This document shows positions 5,236 to 14,360 of a stretch of 64,000 bases of DNA, one piece after another. The notes below the pieces were generated by a model. That model ran no database searches. It saw nothing but the letters and a program-made list of their open reading frames with translations, and had not been told where the DNA came from. Numbering within the stretch: the stretch's first letter is position 1; each line of letters opens with the position of its first letter. Made by a program: the position numbers and the translations under genes. Source of the DNA: an uncultured Bacteroidales bacterium. Its GTDB lineage: Bacteria; Bacteroidota; Bacteroidia; Bacteroidales; UBA932. Where the stretch lies: positions 1 to 64,000 of the forward strand of contig CALUTT010000024.1 in assembly GCA_944323775.1 (NCBI GenBank). Direction: 5' to 3'.

Positions 5236-8181
5236 ATGAATTTACTGAAACTAGTGTTCGCCATGGCTCCGCTGTTTGCCGGGAGCCTTGCTTTTGCGCA
5301 ATCCGGGGCGACGGTAAAGGCATTGTTGGTTGACGAGAGCACGGGTGAACGTGTCGGATTTGCGACAGTTTCAATCACTCCCTCCGGAAAGACGACTGTC
5401 AGCAAGTACGGACAGTCGGCGGATGACGGAACCGTGACCCTCAAGTCCGTAACAAAGGGCAAGTATGATTTCAAGGTGGATATCATGGGCTACAAGCCTT
5501 ACAGCGCCGAAATATCTGTCGGCGAGAAGGATCTCGACCTTGGTACCATCAAGCTCTCGCTTGACACAAGGATGCTGGAGGCCGCTTCGGTGTCGGCTGT
5601 CGGCAATTCTGTCGTGGTCAAGAAGGATACGGTCGAGTACACTGCTTCGTCCTTCAAGACAACGGACAATGACGTGCTTGAGGATCTTCTCAAGAAACTT
5701 CCCGGTGTGGAGGTCAGCGAGGATGGAAGCATCACCGCGAACGGCGAGACTATTTCCAAGATCACGATAGATGGCAAGACCTTTTTCCTCGACGATCCAC
5801 AGATGGCTTCCAAGAACATCCCGGCAAAGATGGTCAACAGGCTTAAGATAATCAAACAGAAATCGGAGGAGTCCCAGTTTACCGGCATTGACGACGGTGA
5901 GGAGGAAACGGTGATCGACCTTTCCGTCCAGCCCGAGATGATGCGCGGTCTTTTCGGCCAGGTTTCTGCCGGAGGCGGTTCGGACATCCCTTCACAGCAG
6001 GAGATATCCCCGGACGCAAGATACGTGGGCAATGCGTTCATCGGGCGTTTCACCTCCAATTCGCAGATAAGTCTCATTCTCAACGGCAACAACACCAACA
6101 ACCGCGGATCGGCCAACCGCTCCGGCAACATGATGGCCGGAATGATGTCCGGTGCGATGGGCGGCGGCCAGGGAGGCTGGGGCCGCGGCAACGGAATCAC
6201 CACTTCCTACATGGCGGGTATCAATGCCGCCGGAGACCTGTTTGACGACAGGATGGAGATCGGCGGCAACTATGTCTTCAACAACAGCAACAACGATGTC
6301 ATGGAAAGCAGCAACAAGACTACTTTCCTTGAGAACAACAACCTCATATACAACAGCCGAGGAGTAAGCAACACGAACTCGGGCGGACACAGCTTCGGCT
6401 TGAGGATGGAGCATGAGTTTTCCGAGAACACCTCGATCCTTTTCCAGCCTCAGGTCAGCTTCGGTACCGGAAGTTATGTGCAGTCGAGCAGGGACACGAC
6501 TTACAACGATGACCTTGCGGGCAATGTCTCCAAACTCAACGAGGCATACACGGACAACAGCGGAAACAACAAGAACGTCAGCACGAGCGCCCGTTTCCTG
6601 TTCCGCCAGAGACTTGGCAAGCCGGGAAGGACTCTCACCGCAAACGTCAACTTCAGCTATTCGAACAACAGGCTCAAGGGCCTCAACGAGAACGGTACAC
6701 GCTCCTTCCTCGATGACGGGACGGAGACTCTTGAAAGCGTGAACCAGAGTTTCGACAATGTCCAGAGATCGACATCCCTCAGCGGCCGTCTCACATATAC
6801 CGAGCCTATCGCCGAACGTCTGTACCTGGAGGCCAACTATTCATATAACTGGAGCCGGTCACTTTCCGACAAGACCACTTTCGACCTTGACAACGGGGGC
6901 GCGATCGACTACAACTATTCGAACAATATTGTCAATGAGAGCAACCGCCAGCAGATCGGCGCAAATATCATGTACCAGGCTGAACAGGTGCGTGCACAGC
7001 TGGGATTCTCGGCCATACCGACCAGGACATACAACAGCACTACCAAGTATGACCAGACTGCCGGGACCTACAGCCCTCAGGTATATGACGACTTCAGGTG
7101 GAATTTCTCGCCTCAGGCCATGTTGATGCTTGACCCGAGCGACTACTTCTCTACCAGGATCCGTTACCGTGGAAACACGAGCCAGCCTTCCACTTCCCAG
7201 TTGATGCCTGTGCCCGACAACTCGGACCCTCTCAACATCACTTTCGGTAATCCTTCGCTGACACCTTACTTCAGCCATAACCTGAATGCCGACATAAATT
7301 ACACCAACCGCGTCAAGTTTGCTTCCGCGAGCTTGCGTCTCAGGGGCGGATTCACACAGAATCCTATCGTGAACGCTGTCTGGTACGGAAGCAACGGTGC
7401 CCAGTATTCGATGCCTTTCAACGGGCCTACAACGGCCAATGCGAGTGCCAACATGTTCTTTAACATCCCTGTGGGCGAAACGGGCTTTTCGATCAACAAC
7501 TCTCTGAACTCAAGCTGGTCAAGGGGAGCCTCCTATGTCGGTACCGATATCGACATGTCGACATATGAAGATCCTGACAAGGGCTTCTATGACTTCATGG
7601 AGGAATTCATCGGCAACTTCAACGATCCGGATTACTTTGCCGAACATATTACCGAGAACATAACTACTACGGTCAGCATGAACGAGCGGCTTAACCTTAG
7701 GTACAGGACCGATGCTCTCGAGGTATCGCTGGGCGGAAGGACAAGAATGAACAAGTCCTGGTATACTATAGCGACCCTTCAGGACCAGACCACTACCTGG
7801 AACAACCAGGCATCCGTCGGCCTCACCTATGAGTGGACCTCTCTCGGGCTTACGTTCGACAGTGATTTCGACTATAACTGGTATAACGGCTACAGCACTC
7901 CACAGCCTTCTGAGTGTGTCCTTAATGCGGAAATATCAAAGACTCTGTTCAATAATCTTACCCTCAGCCTGAGCGGATACGATATCCTGGGCCAGTCAAA
8001 GAACCTGACTGTTTCCGACAACTCCAACTACCACAGTGAGACAGTCAACAACACCCTCGGGCGCTATATCATAGTGTCCGTATCATGGAGGTTCGGAACC
8101 ATGGGCGGAAGCAGAGGCATGCGTGGCCCCGGCGGCGGACCCGGAATGCCTCCCGGAGGCGGAAGACCGCCTATGAGGTAG
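5236..8181 (+). CDS. Outer-membrane beta-barrel receptor-like protein with Gly/Pro-rich C-terminal tail
   Basis: A 981-residue outer-membrane protein. A signal peptide (1-22, ending AFAQ) is followed by a carboxypeptidase-regulatory-like beta domain (about 25-110: VKALLVDESTGERVGFATVSITP), a plug-like region (about 130-240, LEDLLKKLPGVEVSEDG) and a long aromatic, Asn-rich beta barrel of the OMP_b-brl_3 type. The barrel ends with the expected aromatic signal VSWRF, but a tail of about 27 residues rich in Gly, Pro, Met and Arg follows. Substrate is unknown and no SusD-like partner is adjacent. It starts 14 nt after ruvC, so it may be co-transcribed. Confidence 0.88.
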   Translation: MNLLKLVFAMAPLFAGSLAFAQSGATVKALLVDESTGERVGFATVSITPSGKTTVSKYGQSADDGTVTLKSVTKGKYDFKVDIMGYKPYSAEISVGEKDLDLGTIKLSLDTRMLEAASVSAVGNSVVVKKDTVEYTASSFKTTDNDVLEDLLKKLPGVEVSEDGSITANGETISKITIDGKTFFLDDPQMASKNIPAKMVNRLKIIKQKSEESQFTGIDDGEEETVIDLSVQPEMMRGLFGQVSAGGGSDIPSQQEISPDARYVGNAFIGRFTSNSQISLILNGNNTNNRGSANRSGNMMAGMMSGAMGGGQGGWGRGNGITTSYMAGINAAGDLFDDRMEIGGNYVFNNSNNDVMESSNKTTFLENNNLIYNSRGVSNTNSGGHSFGLRMEHEFSENTSILFQPQVSFGTGSYVQSSRDTTYNDDLAGNVSKLNEAYTDNSGNNKNVSTSARFLFRQRLGKPGRTLTANVNFSYSNNRLKGLNENGTRSFLDDGTETLESVNQSFDNVQRSTSLSGRLTYTEPIAERLYLEANYSYNWSRSLSDKTTFDLDNGGAIDYNYSNNIVNESNRQQIGANIMYQAEQVRAQLGFSAIPTRTYNSTTKYDQTAGTYSPQVYDDFRWNFSPQAMLMLDPSDYFSTRIRYRGNTSQPSTSQLMPVPDNSDPLNITFGNPSLTPYFSHNLNADINYTNRVKFASASLRLRGGFTQNPIVNAVWYGSNGAQYSMPFNGPTTANASANMFFNIPVGETGFSINNSLNSSWSRGASYVGTDIDMSTYEDPDKGFYDFMEEFIGNFNDPDYFAEHITENITTTVSMNERLNLRYRTDALEVSLGGRTRMNKSWYTIATLQDQTTTWNNQASVGLTYEWTSLGLTFDSDFDYNWYNGYSTPQPSECVLNAEISKTLFNNLTLSLSGYDILGQSKNLTVSDNSNYHSETVNNTLGRYIIVSVSWRFGTMGGSRGMRGPGGGPGMPPGGGRPPMR

Positions 8182-8203
8182 TATTTTGCTCGGATTTTTT
8201 TGC

Positions 8204-8211
8204 TACATTTG
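8204..8211 (+). promoter_or_regulatory. -7 box of the lysE-pasta-rluD-lnt operon (TACATTTG)
   Basis: TACATTTG lies 6 nt before the GTG at 8218. A TTTG occurs at 8185-8188, but the spacing (15 nt) is short. This placement argues against the TTG start at 8200 and for a nearly leaderless mRNA. Confidence 0.55.
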
Positions 8212-8217
8212 TCGCCT

Positions 8218-8847
8218 GTGACGGCAGAACTCATACGGGCGGCATTGGTCGGAGTCTGCGCAGCGGCTCCGGTCGGTCCGGTCCTGCTCCTGGTGATACA
8301 GAAAAGTGTTCTCAGGGGCAGGATCGCCGGTATGCTGACGGGGCTTGGATCTGCGCTGGTTGATTCCATGTATGCGGCCCTGGCCCTTGTGGCTCTTTCA
8401 TTCGCCAAGGAATTCCTTTTCAGACACGAGGCCGTCCTGATGCTGGCCGGTGCGGTGCTTCTGGCTTTTGTCGGATATTCCATGTACACTGCCCGGGTTG
8501 AGCCTGTCCCTGTGCAGGAGCGGGGCGGTTTTTCGCTTCTGGCCTGCCCGTTTCAGGCGATGGCGACTGCCTTGTCCAATCCCGGTGCCCTGATCCTTGT
8601 AGCGGGACTGCTCGGATTCATGGGTCTGGTCTCTGACAAGGTGTCGACTCCGGTTCCGTACCTGGTCATTGCGGTGTTTGCCGGAGAGATCCTGTATTGG
8701 GCCGTGGTAGTGCTCGTATTGTCGGGCCTCATCCGTCCGAGCCGGGAGAAACTTGGCAAGGCTTCGAGGATTGCCGGCGTTGCAGTCTGGGTGTTCGCGC
8801 TGCTCTTGCTTGTCAGGGGATCGCTCTCTCTGCTGCCTCCAATGTAG
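8218..8847 (+). CDS. LysE/RhtB-type exporter
   Basis: A 209-residue integral membrane protein with about six hydrophobic segments, starting TAELIRAALVG and carrying the LysE-family signature PVGPVLLLVIQKSVLRGRIAG with a GLGSALVDSMYA segment after it. The family exports amino acids or related small molecules; the substrate here is unknown. I prefer the GTG at 8218 over the TTG at 8200 (which would add LHLSP) because a -7 promoter box at 8204-8211 lies between them. It is first in a plus-strand run with the PASTA protein, RluD and Lnt. Confidence 0.85.
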   Translation: MTAELIRAALVGVCAAAPVGPVLLLVIQKSVLRGRIAGMLTGLGSALVDSMYAALALVALSFAKEFLFRHEAVLMLAGAVLLAFVGYSMYTARVEPVPVQERGGFSLLACPFQAMATALSNPGALILVAGLLGFMGLVSDKVSTPVPYLVIAVFAGEILYWAVVVLVLSGLIRPSREKLGKASRIAGVAVWVFALLLLVRGSLSLLPPM

Positions 8848-8870
8848 ATGGACAACGAAATGAAGTAACA

Positions 8871-9665
8871 ATGAGCATAAAAGAATTTTTCAACAACTGG
8901 ATAGTCAGGAACCTGCTGCTTGCGATTGTCTTTGTAGTGCTGGTCCTGACGGCTGCCAGCCTTCTGCTGTCCACGTGCACACGTCACGGACAGGAGATAG
9001 TCGTCCCGGATTTCTCGGGGATGAGCATTCAGGATGCTGCGGCCCTGGCCGAAGAATACGGAGTTAGGGTCGTAGTCGTCGATTCGGTATATGTGCTGCG
9101 GATGGACCCCGGCGCTGTGTATATGCAGGTCCCCAAGGCCGGCTCACATGTCAAGGAAGGCCGCCGTATCAGGCTGACTACCAATACGGTCGTGCCCAGC
9201 GAAGTCTACATGCCGGCACTGGTCGGAAGTTCGCTGCGACAGGCCAAGTCCGAGCTCAAACGCAGCGGCCTTGTCCTCGGAAGGCTGATATACGTGCGCG
9301 ATATGGCCACAAACTATGTGCTGCGCCAGCAGCGCTATGGAGTCGATGTGGCTCCTGGCACTCCCATGTCGAGCGGTACCGTGGTCAACCTTGTTCTCGG
9401 ACTGAGTTCCGATGATTCAACGGCTGTTCCGGATCTGGTCGGCGCGCGCTACCGGGATGCAGTGGACATCGCACAGGACAATTCCCTGAATGTCGGAAGA
9501 CTGCACTTCGACTCGACCGTCAAGACATATGCGGATTCTCTGGCGGCCGTGGTATATTCGCAGAGTCCGGCATACGGTTCAGCTGCCGTCAGACGCGGTA
9601 CGGACATGACTCTCAGCCTTACGCTGAACGAAGACAGACTCCCTGCCGGCAAACGCGGCAGATAG
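8871..9665 (+). CDS. Membrane-anchored PASTA-domain protein
   Basis: A 264-residue protein with a short cytoplasmic N-terminus, one membrane helix (about 13-33, LLLAIVFVVLVLTAASLLL) and three PASTA domains (about 42-110, 112-182 and 185-254: VPDFSGMSIQDAAALAEEYG, MPALVGSSLRQAKSELKRSG, VPDLVGARYRDAVDIAQDN). PASTA domains bind peptidoglycan in Gram-positive kinases and penicillin-binding proteins, but no kinase or transpeptidase domain is fused here. The ATG at 8871 is chosen because upstream in-frame sequence lies inside the lysE gene. rluD follows after 10 nt. A periplasmic envelope role is inferred. Confidence 0.88.
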   Translation: MSIKEFFNNWIVRNLLLAIVFVVLVLTAASLLLSTCTRHGQEIVVPDFSGMSIQDAAALAEEYGVRVVVVDSVYVLRMDPGAVYMQVPKAGSHVKEGRRIRLTTNTVVPSEVYMPALVGSSLRQAKSELKRSGLVLGRLIYVRDMATNYVLRQQRYGVDVAPGTPMSSGTVVNLVLGLSSDDSTAVPDLVGARYRDAVDIAQDNSLNVGRLHFDSTVKTYADSLAAVVYSQSPAYGSAAVRRGTDMTLSLTLNEDRLPAGKRGR

Positions 9666-9675
9666 CTGAGGGAAT

Positions 9676-10698
9676 ATGATGGACGGAGAACAGCAGCTTT
9701 TCGAGCATTTCAGGCTTGAGGTCGACATGGGACAGGCCCCCATGCGCATTGACAGGTACATGTCAACGCATATGGAGGACACGTCGCGCAGCAGAGTACA
9801 GCAGGCTCTGAAGGAGGGGTATGTGCAGGTCGGGGATACTCCCGTAAAGGCAAACTATATCGTGCGTCCCGGAGATGTCATACGTTTCGTGATGCCATAC
9901 AGGCGCAGAGGACTGGAGATAATCCCTCAGGATATCCCTCTTGACATAGTTTATGAAGACGATGACGTGCTGGTGGTCAACAAGCCTGCGGGAATGGTTG
10001 TCCATCCCGGTCACGGCCATTACGAGGGCACGCTGGTGAATGCGCTTGCCCACCATCTCGGTATTTCCCAGGGTCCTGAGGCGATTGACGAGAGGATGGG
10101 GATTCTGGTCCACAGGATAGACAAGGACACCAGCGGCCTGCTTGCGGTGGCGAAGAACGATGAGTCCCAGCTTAAGCTGGCAAGACAGTTCTTCGAGCAC
10201 AGCATCGAGCGCAGGTACGTTGCCGTCGTGTGGGGAGACGTCGCCGAGGATGAGGGAACGATTGACGGTAACATCGGCAGGGATCCCAACGACCGCCTGA
10301 AGTTCAGGGTATGCGACGACGACTCGCTCGGCAAAAGGGCCGTGACGCATTACCGAGTGCTCGAGCGTTTCGGATTCGTGACCTTCATAGAGTGCCGCCT
10401 CGAGACCGGCAGGACGCACCAGATCAGGGTCCACATGTCACGCCTTGGCCATCCCATTTTCAACGATGAACGGTATGGCGGGAGCGAGATACGCAAGGGA
10501 ACGATATACACCAAGTACCGTCAGTTCATCGCAAACTGTTTCGAAATCTGCCCGCGTCAGGCCCTGCATGCCATGACTCTCGGCTTTGTCCACCCCCGGA
10601 CAGGCGAGTGGCTCCAGTTCAGTTCTCCGGTTCCGGAAGACATGACCGCCCTTCTGGACAAATGGAGGAAGTATTGCGGTCAGATGCCTGAAGAATGA
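9676..10698 (+). CDS. rluD: RluA-family 23S rRNA pseudouridine synthase (RluD-type)
   Basis: A 340-residue pseudouridine synthase. An S4 RNA-binding domain (about 17-80, RIDRYMSTHMEDTSRSRVQQALKEG) precedes the catalytic domain with the motif HRIDKDTSGLL, whose Asp is catalytic, and the later RTHQIRVHM motif. RluD modifies helix 69 of 23S rRNA; assignment to RluD rather than RluC rests on the S4 domain and overall length and is not certain. It overlaps lnt by 4 nt (ATGA, 10695-10698), so the two are coupled. Confidence 0.92.
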   Translation: MMDGEQQLFEHFRLEVDMGQAPMRIDRYMSTHMEDTSRSRVQQALKEGYVQVGDTPVKANYIVRPGDVIRFVMPYRRRGLEIIPQDIPLDIVYEDDDVLVVNKPAGMVVHPGHGHYEGTLVNALAHHLGISQGPEAIDERMGILVHRIDKDTSGLLAVAKNDESQLKLARQFFEHSIERRYVAVVWGDVAEDEGTIDGNIGRDPNDRLKFRVCDDDSLGKRAVTHYRVLERFGFVTFIECRLETGRTHQIRVHMSRLGHPIFNDERYGGSEIRKGTIYTKYRQFIANCFEICPRQALHAMTLGFVHPRTGEWLQFSSPVPEDMTALLDKWRKYCGQMPEE

Positions 10699-12314
10699 AA
10701 CGACATCCCAATGTGTTTATGCTCGCGGCATGCACCTTGTCTGCAGTGCTGTTGAGCATCCCGTGGCTTGTGCCTCATACCGGTGCGCTTGCCCTGGTGG
10801 CTTTCGTGCCTCTGCTTTTTGCCGACTATGCCTGTGATGCGATGGGCGCGAGACGCTTTTTCCCGTATCACTTCTATACGTTTGTCCTGTGGAATACACT
10901 GACGACCTTCTGGGTATGCAACGCCACGGTCGGCGGCGGCATTTTCGCCATTCTTGCCAATTCGGCCCAGATGTCGCTGGTGTGGGCTCTTTTCCGTCTT
11001 TCCAAACGCCGTCTTTCCGGTGTGGTGCCGTATATCTTTCTTGCAGCCATGTGGATTGCCTGGGAGGCCAGGTATTTTGATGTCGAGATCTCATGGCCAT
11101 GGCTTGTTCTCGGAAACGCGTTTGCCGCAAGCACCCGGAGTATCCAGTGGTATGAGTACACGGGCACGCTTGGAGGGTCGCTCTGGATCTGGCTGACTAA
11201 TCTGGGGATATTCGGCCTGCTGTCCTCCCTCGCGTCCGGCCGGTGGTACGGCTGGAACAGGGTAGCCCGCAGCTGTTCGTTCATTGCTGTCGTCCTCGTG
11301 CTGGCCGGACCTCTGGTTCTTTCCAAGCGCATATATGACCGTTACGTGCCGGTTTCTGAAGGGAAGCTGGATGTGCTGATAGCTCAGCCGAACCTTGACC
11401 CTTACGAGAAATTCGAGTCCCTCCCGCAGTCGGCACAGACCGAACGCCTGCTGTCGCTTTATGAGAAAGGGCTTTCCGCTTCGGAAGATTCTTCGGAAGT
11501 GCTGCTGCTCGCTCCCGAGACTTTCACGTCCGACGTGGTGCTGAACCGGGTTGACAGTTCTGCCACGGTACGGCGTTTCAAGCGCTTCCTCTCTTCTCAT
11601 CCGGGGAAGAGTATGCTGTTCGGGGCAAGTGCAGTGGAACTATATGACGGGGCTCAGGCTCCAAGCCTCTGCGCAAGGCCTTACGGTGACGGATGGTATG
11701 TCTCACGCAACTGCGCGATGCTGATAGACTCGCTTCCCGGGGCACAGACCTTCTACAAGAGCAAGCTGGTAGTCGGTGTGGAACTGACTCCGTATCCGCG
11801 CATTTTCGTGCCGGTCGACAACTTCCTCTCTGACCTCTTCGGCCTGTATTCCCTGATGGGCAGGTGTGAGGGGCAGGACAAACCTTCGGTGCTGTATTGC
11901 GGAGATGTCCCGATAGGAACGGCAATCTGCTATGAATCAGTTTACGGGGAGTATTGTACCGGTTACGTCAAGGCAGGAGCCGAAGCCATTGCCGTCATTA
12001 CTAATGATGCCTGGTGGGGCGATACGCCCGGCTACCGCCAGCACATGAGCTATTCGCGCCTGAGGGCGATTGAGCTCCGACGCGACATAGCGCGCTGCGC
12101 CAATACCGGCATTTCATGTTTCATCAACCAGAGGGGAGATGTTGTCAGCAGCACTCCCTGGTGGGAACAGGCGGTGCTGGAGGGTAGTCTTGATCTGAAC
12201 AGCAGGCAGACATTCTTTGTCAGGAACGGGGATATGGTCGGACGGATATCCACTCTTGTATTCCTGTTGCTTGCCGTCCTGCTCGTTGTCAGGTTCATAG
12301 TTCCCAGACGATAG
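10695..12314 (+). CDS. lnt: Apolipoprotein N-acyltransferase
   Basis: A 539-residue inner-membrane enzyme that N-acylates the lipid-modified cysteine of lipoproteins. About six N-terminal membrane helices (to about residue 205) are followed by a periplasmic nitrilase domain with the catalytic triad visible as Glu in APETFTS, Lys in YKSKLVVGVELTPY and Cys in GTAICYESVYGEY, then a C-terminal helix. It overlaps rluD by 4 nt and overlaps the convergent ung gene by 20 bp at its 3' end. Several predicted lipoproteins in this window would be substrates. Confidence 0.95.
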   Translation: MKRHPNVFMLAACTLSAVLLSIPWLVPHTGALALVAFVPLLFADYACDAMGARRFFPYHFYTFVLWNTLTTFWVCNATVGGGIFAILANSAQMSLVWALFRLSKRRLSGVVPYIFLAAMWIAWEARYFDVEISWPWLVLGNAFAASTRSIQWYEYTGTLGGSLWIWLTNLGIFGLLSSLASGRWYGWNRVARSCSFIAVVLVLAGPLVLSKRIYDRYVPVSEGKLDVLIAQPNLDPYEKFESLPQSAQTERLLSLYEKGLSASEDSSEVLLLAPETFTSDVVLNRVDSSATVRRFKRFLSSHPGKSMLFGASAVELYDGAQAPSLCARPYGDGWYVSRNCAMLIDSLPGAQTFYKSKLVVGVELTPYPRIFVPVDNFLSDLFGLYSLMGRCEGQDKPSVLYCGDVPIGTAICYESVYGEYCTGYVKAGAEAIAVITNDAWWGDTPGYRQHMSYSRLRAIELRRDIARCANTGISCFINQRGDVVSSTPWWEQAVLEGSLDLNSRQTFFVRNGDMVGRISTLVFLLLAVLLVVRFIVPRR

Positions 12315-12963
12315 GAGTCTTCCCCTCCGATTCCAGGATGGCGTTGGCCTTGGAGAAGTGCCGGCATCCGAAAAATGCGCCCCCTGCCAGAGGGGAGGGA
12401 TGCGCAGCTTCAAGTATGCTGTGGCGGGACTTGTCTATCAGTGCCGCCTTGCTTCTCGCGAAATTGCCCCACAGCATGAACACGACACCGTCACACCGTT
12501 CCGAGACGGTGCGTATGACAGCGTCCGTGAATGTCTGCCAGCCTATGCGGCTGTGGGAGGCGGCCTGCGAAGCCCGTACGGTCAGCACGCTGTTGAGCAG
12601 CAGGACTCCCTGTCTTGCCCATGGTTCCAGATTTGTCCTGCCGGACATTTTTACTCCGAGGTCGTCCTCGATTTCCTTGAATATGTTTCTGAGTGAGGGA
12701 GGAGCCGGAACCCCGTCAGGAACCGAGAAGGAAAGTCCCATGGCCTGTCCTGGACCATGGTAGGGATCCTGGCCGAGTATGACTGCCTTCAGACTGTCAA
12801 GTGGGCAGAGTTCGAACGCTCTGAAAATCAGCCGTCCGGGAGGGTAGATAGTAATGCCCGCGTTTTTCTCCGCATGCAGCCTTTCCGCGAGGGCTGTGAA
12901 GTACGGCTTGCTGAATTCAGGCTCGAGCGCCTGCTTCCAGCTGCTTTCTATGTTTACATCCAT
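12295..12963 (-). CDS. ung: Uracil-DNA glycosylase, family 1
   Basis: A 222-residue glycosylase removing uracil from DNA. It has the water-activating motif GQDPYHGPGQAMGLSFSV, the LLNSVLTVRASQAASH segment and the DNA-intercalation motif HPSPLAGGAFFGCRHFSKAN. The ATG at 12963 gives the normal N-terminus; an upstream in-frame start at 13041 would place the -7 box at 12968-12975 inside the coding region. That box is only 4 nt before the ATG, so the mRNA should be leaderless. The last 20 bp overlap the end of lnt on the other strand. Confidence 0.96.
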   Translation of the reverse strand: MDVNIESSWKQALEPEFSKPYFTALAERLHAEKNAGITIYPPGRLIFRAFELCPLDSLKAVILGQDPYHGPGQAMGLSFSVPDGVPAPPSLRNIFKEIEDDLGVKMSGRTNLEPWARQGVLLLNSVLTVRASQAASHSRIGWQTFTDAVIRTVSERCDGVVFMLWGNFARSKAALIDKSRHSILEAAHPSPLAGGAFFGCRHFSKANAILESEGKTPIVWEL

Positions 12964-12967
12964 ATGC

Positions 12968-12975
12968 CAAATATA
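12968..12975 (-). promoter_or_regulatory. ung -7 box (TATATTTG), 4 nt from the start codon
   Basis: The minus strand reads TATATTTG followed by four bases and ATG. No good -33 element is seen. It is half of an 81-bp divergent region with the coaD promoter. Confidence 0.6.
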
Positions 12976-13029
12976 CTTTATTATGACGTAGTAATGGCCC
13001 GTCTCATGGACAAAATCGTGAAAAATGCG

Positions 13030-13037
13030 TAAATTTG
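13030..13037 (+). promoter_or_regulatory. coaD -7 box (TAAATTTG), 7 nt from the start codon
   Basis: TAAATTTG is followed by seven bases and the coaD ATG at 13045, implying an mRNA with almost no leader. Confidence 0.6.
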
Positions 13038-13044
13038 GCACATC

Positions 13045-13515
13045 ATGAAGACTAAAGCATTATTCCCGGGATCGTTCGACCCGTTTACGGCCGGTCATCT
13101 CAACATTCTGACGAGGGCTCTCACGATGTTCGACGAGGTCGTCGTTGCCGTCGGAGTCAACCAGGAAAAGACCGGATTTTTCACCAATGCCCAGAGGCTG
13201 GACATAATAGCCCAGTCCGTTGGAGGTCTGGACGGCGTCTGTGCGACTGAATATGACGGCCTTACTGTCGATGTCTGCAGGCAGCTCGGGATCCGTCATA
13301 TCGTCAGGGGGGTGAGGAACATGCTTGACTTCGAGAACGAAAGGGCGATAGCCGATGCGAACAGGAGGCTCGCTCCTGAGATCGAGACGATAATCATCCC
13401 GACCGCCCAGGAATTCGCGCATATTTCATCTTCGGCTGTACGGGATCTGCTCAGGCACCGTGGAGACACGTCCCTGTTCCTGGTACCCGGTGTCGTTATT
13501 CCGGAGTCAATATGA
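13045..13515 (+). CDS. coaD: Phosphopantetheine adenylyltransferase
   Basis: A 156-residue nucleotidyltransferase catalysing the fourth step of coenzyme A synthesis, ATP plus 4'-phosphopantetheine to dephospho-CoA. The nucleotide-binding motif GSFDPFTAGHLNIL (with the TxGH element) is at 9-22, RGVRNMLDFENE in the middle and HISSSAVRDLL near the C-terminus (usual form ISSTxVR). It is first of three overlapping genes: the stop overlaps the next ATG as ATGA (13512-13515). The start codon lies 7 nt after a -7 promoter box. Confidence 0.97.
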   Translation: MKTKALFPGSFDPFTAGHLNILTRALTMFDEVVVAVGVNQEKTGFFTNAQRLDIIAQSVGGLDGVCATEYDGLTVDVCRQLGIRHIVRGVRNMLDFENERAIADANRRLAPEIETIIIPTAQEFAHISSSAVRDLLRHRGDTSLFLVPGVVIPESI

Positions 13516-14360
13516 GAAGGAGGATCATTCTGGCAATTGCCTGTGTGCTTGCATCCCTGCCCGTTAGGGTGGATGCGCAGGCGCAGCCGGACAGCCTGGA
13601 CCGTTACCGCGGCCTGGACAGTCTTCTGACGGAATTCTATACGGCACTGCAGCCCGAGAGTGTGGAGGCCAAGAATGCCGAGTTTGATGCGCTGATTTCG
13701 ACCTGTCATGATTCACTGACGCGCCAGCATGTCACGCTGCGCATACTCGACCACTATATGCATTCCCGGGTGATGGGGGAGGAGGGTGTCGCCATACACA
13801 TCTACGACAAATGGCTTGAACCCGGCATTGTCAAGGCGACGAGCGAGTTCGAGCTGATGGATGCGGAACTGTTCGCCAACTGCAACAGGCGGTCGCTGAT
13901 CGGAATGAAGGCCGAGAAGATAACCCTGCGCAAACCTTCAGGGGGGACCATGACGATTCCGGAGGACGGTAAGATATCGGTACTGTTCTTCTATGACACT
14001 TCCTGCGCGAAGTGCAGGCTCGAGTCCATGGCCCTTCCTTCCGTGCTTGAATCGGTCGATTTCCCGATGAATTTCTATGCGGTCTATGTCGGTTATGACA
14101 AGCGCCAGTGGAGGGCTTTCCGCCGCAATTTCAAGCTCAAGGGGATGAAGAACATCCGTCTTGTGCATCTGTGGGATCCCGAGATGGATTCAGACTATCA
14201 GATCATCTATGGCGTGGTGGCGACTCCCCGCATGTTTGTCACCTGGAGTGACGGCGAGATTATCGGCCGCAGGCTCGAGGTCGTCAACCTGCAACAGATA
14301 ATTGACTATATCAAGATAGTAAATGGCACGCAGGAAGAAAAAGAAGTTCCCGAAAGTTGA
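13512..14360 (+). CDS. Exported thioredoxin-like protein (DUF5106-like)
   Basis: A 282-residue protein with a signal peptide (1-23, ending VDAQA), a helical N-terminal part (about 25-140) and a thioredoxin-like fold (about 150-270) with a CAKC redox motif in SVLFFYDTSCAKCRLES and a cis-Pro region VVATPRMFV. Such proteins in Bacteroidota are periplasmic TlpA-like thiol oxidoreductases; the helical N-terminus suggests the DUF5106/AhpC-TSA type. It overlaps coaD by 4 nt and the next gene by 38 nt. The redox partner is unknown. Confidence 0.8.
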   Translation: MRRRIILAIACVLASLPVRVDAQAQPDSLDRYRGLDSLLTEFYTALQPESVEAKNAEFDALISTCHDSLTRQHVTLRILDHYMHSRVMGEEGVAIHIYDKWLEPGIVKATSEFELMDAELFANCNRRSLIGMKAEKITLRKPSGGTMTIPEDGKISVLFFYDTSCAKCRLESMALPSVLESVDFPMNFYAVYVGYDKRQWRAFRRNFKLKGMKNIRLVHLWDPEMDSDYQIIYGVVATPRMFVTWSDGEIIGRRLEVVNLQQIIDYIKIVNGTQEEKEVPES

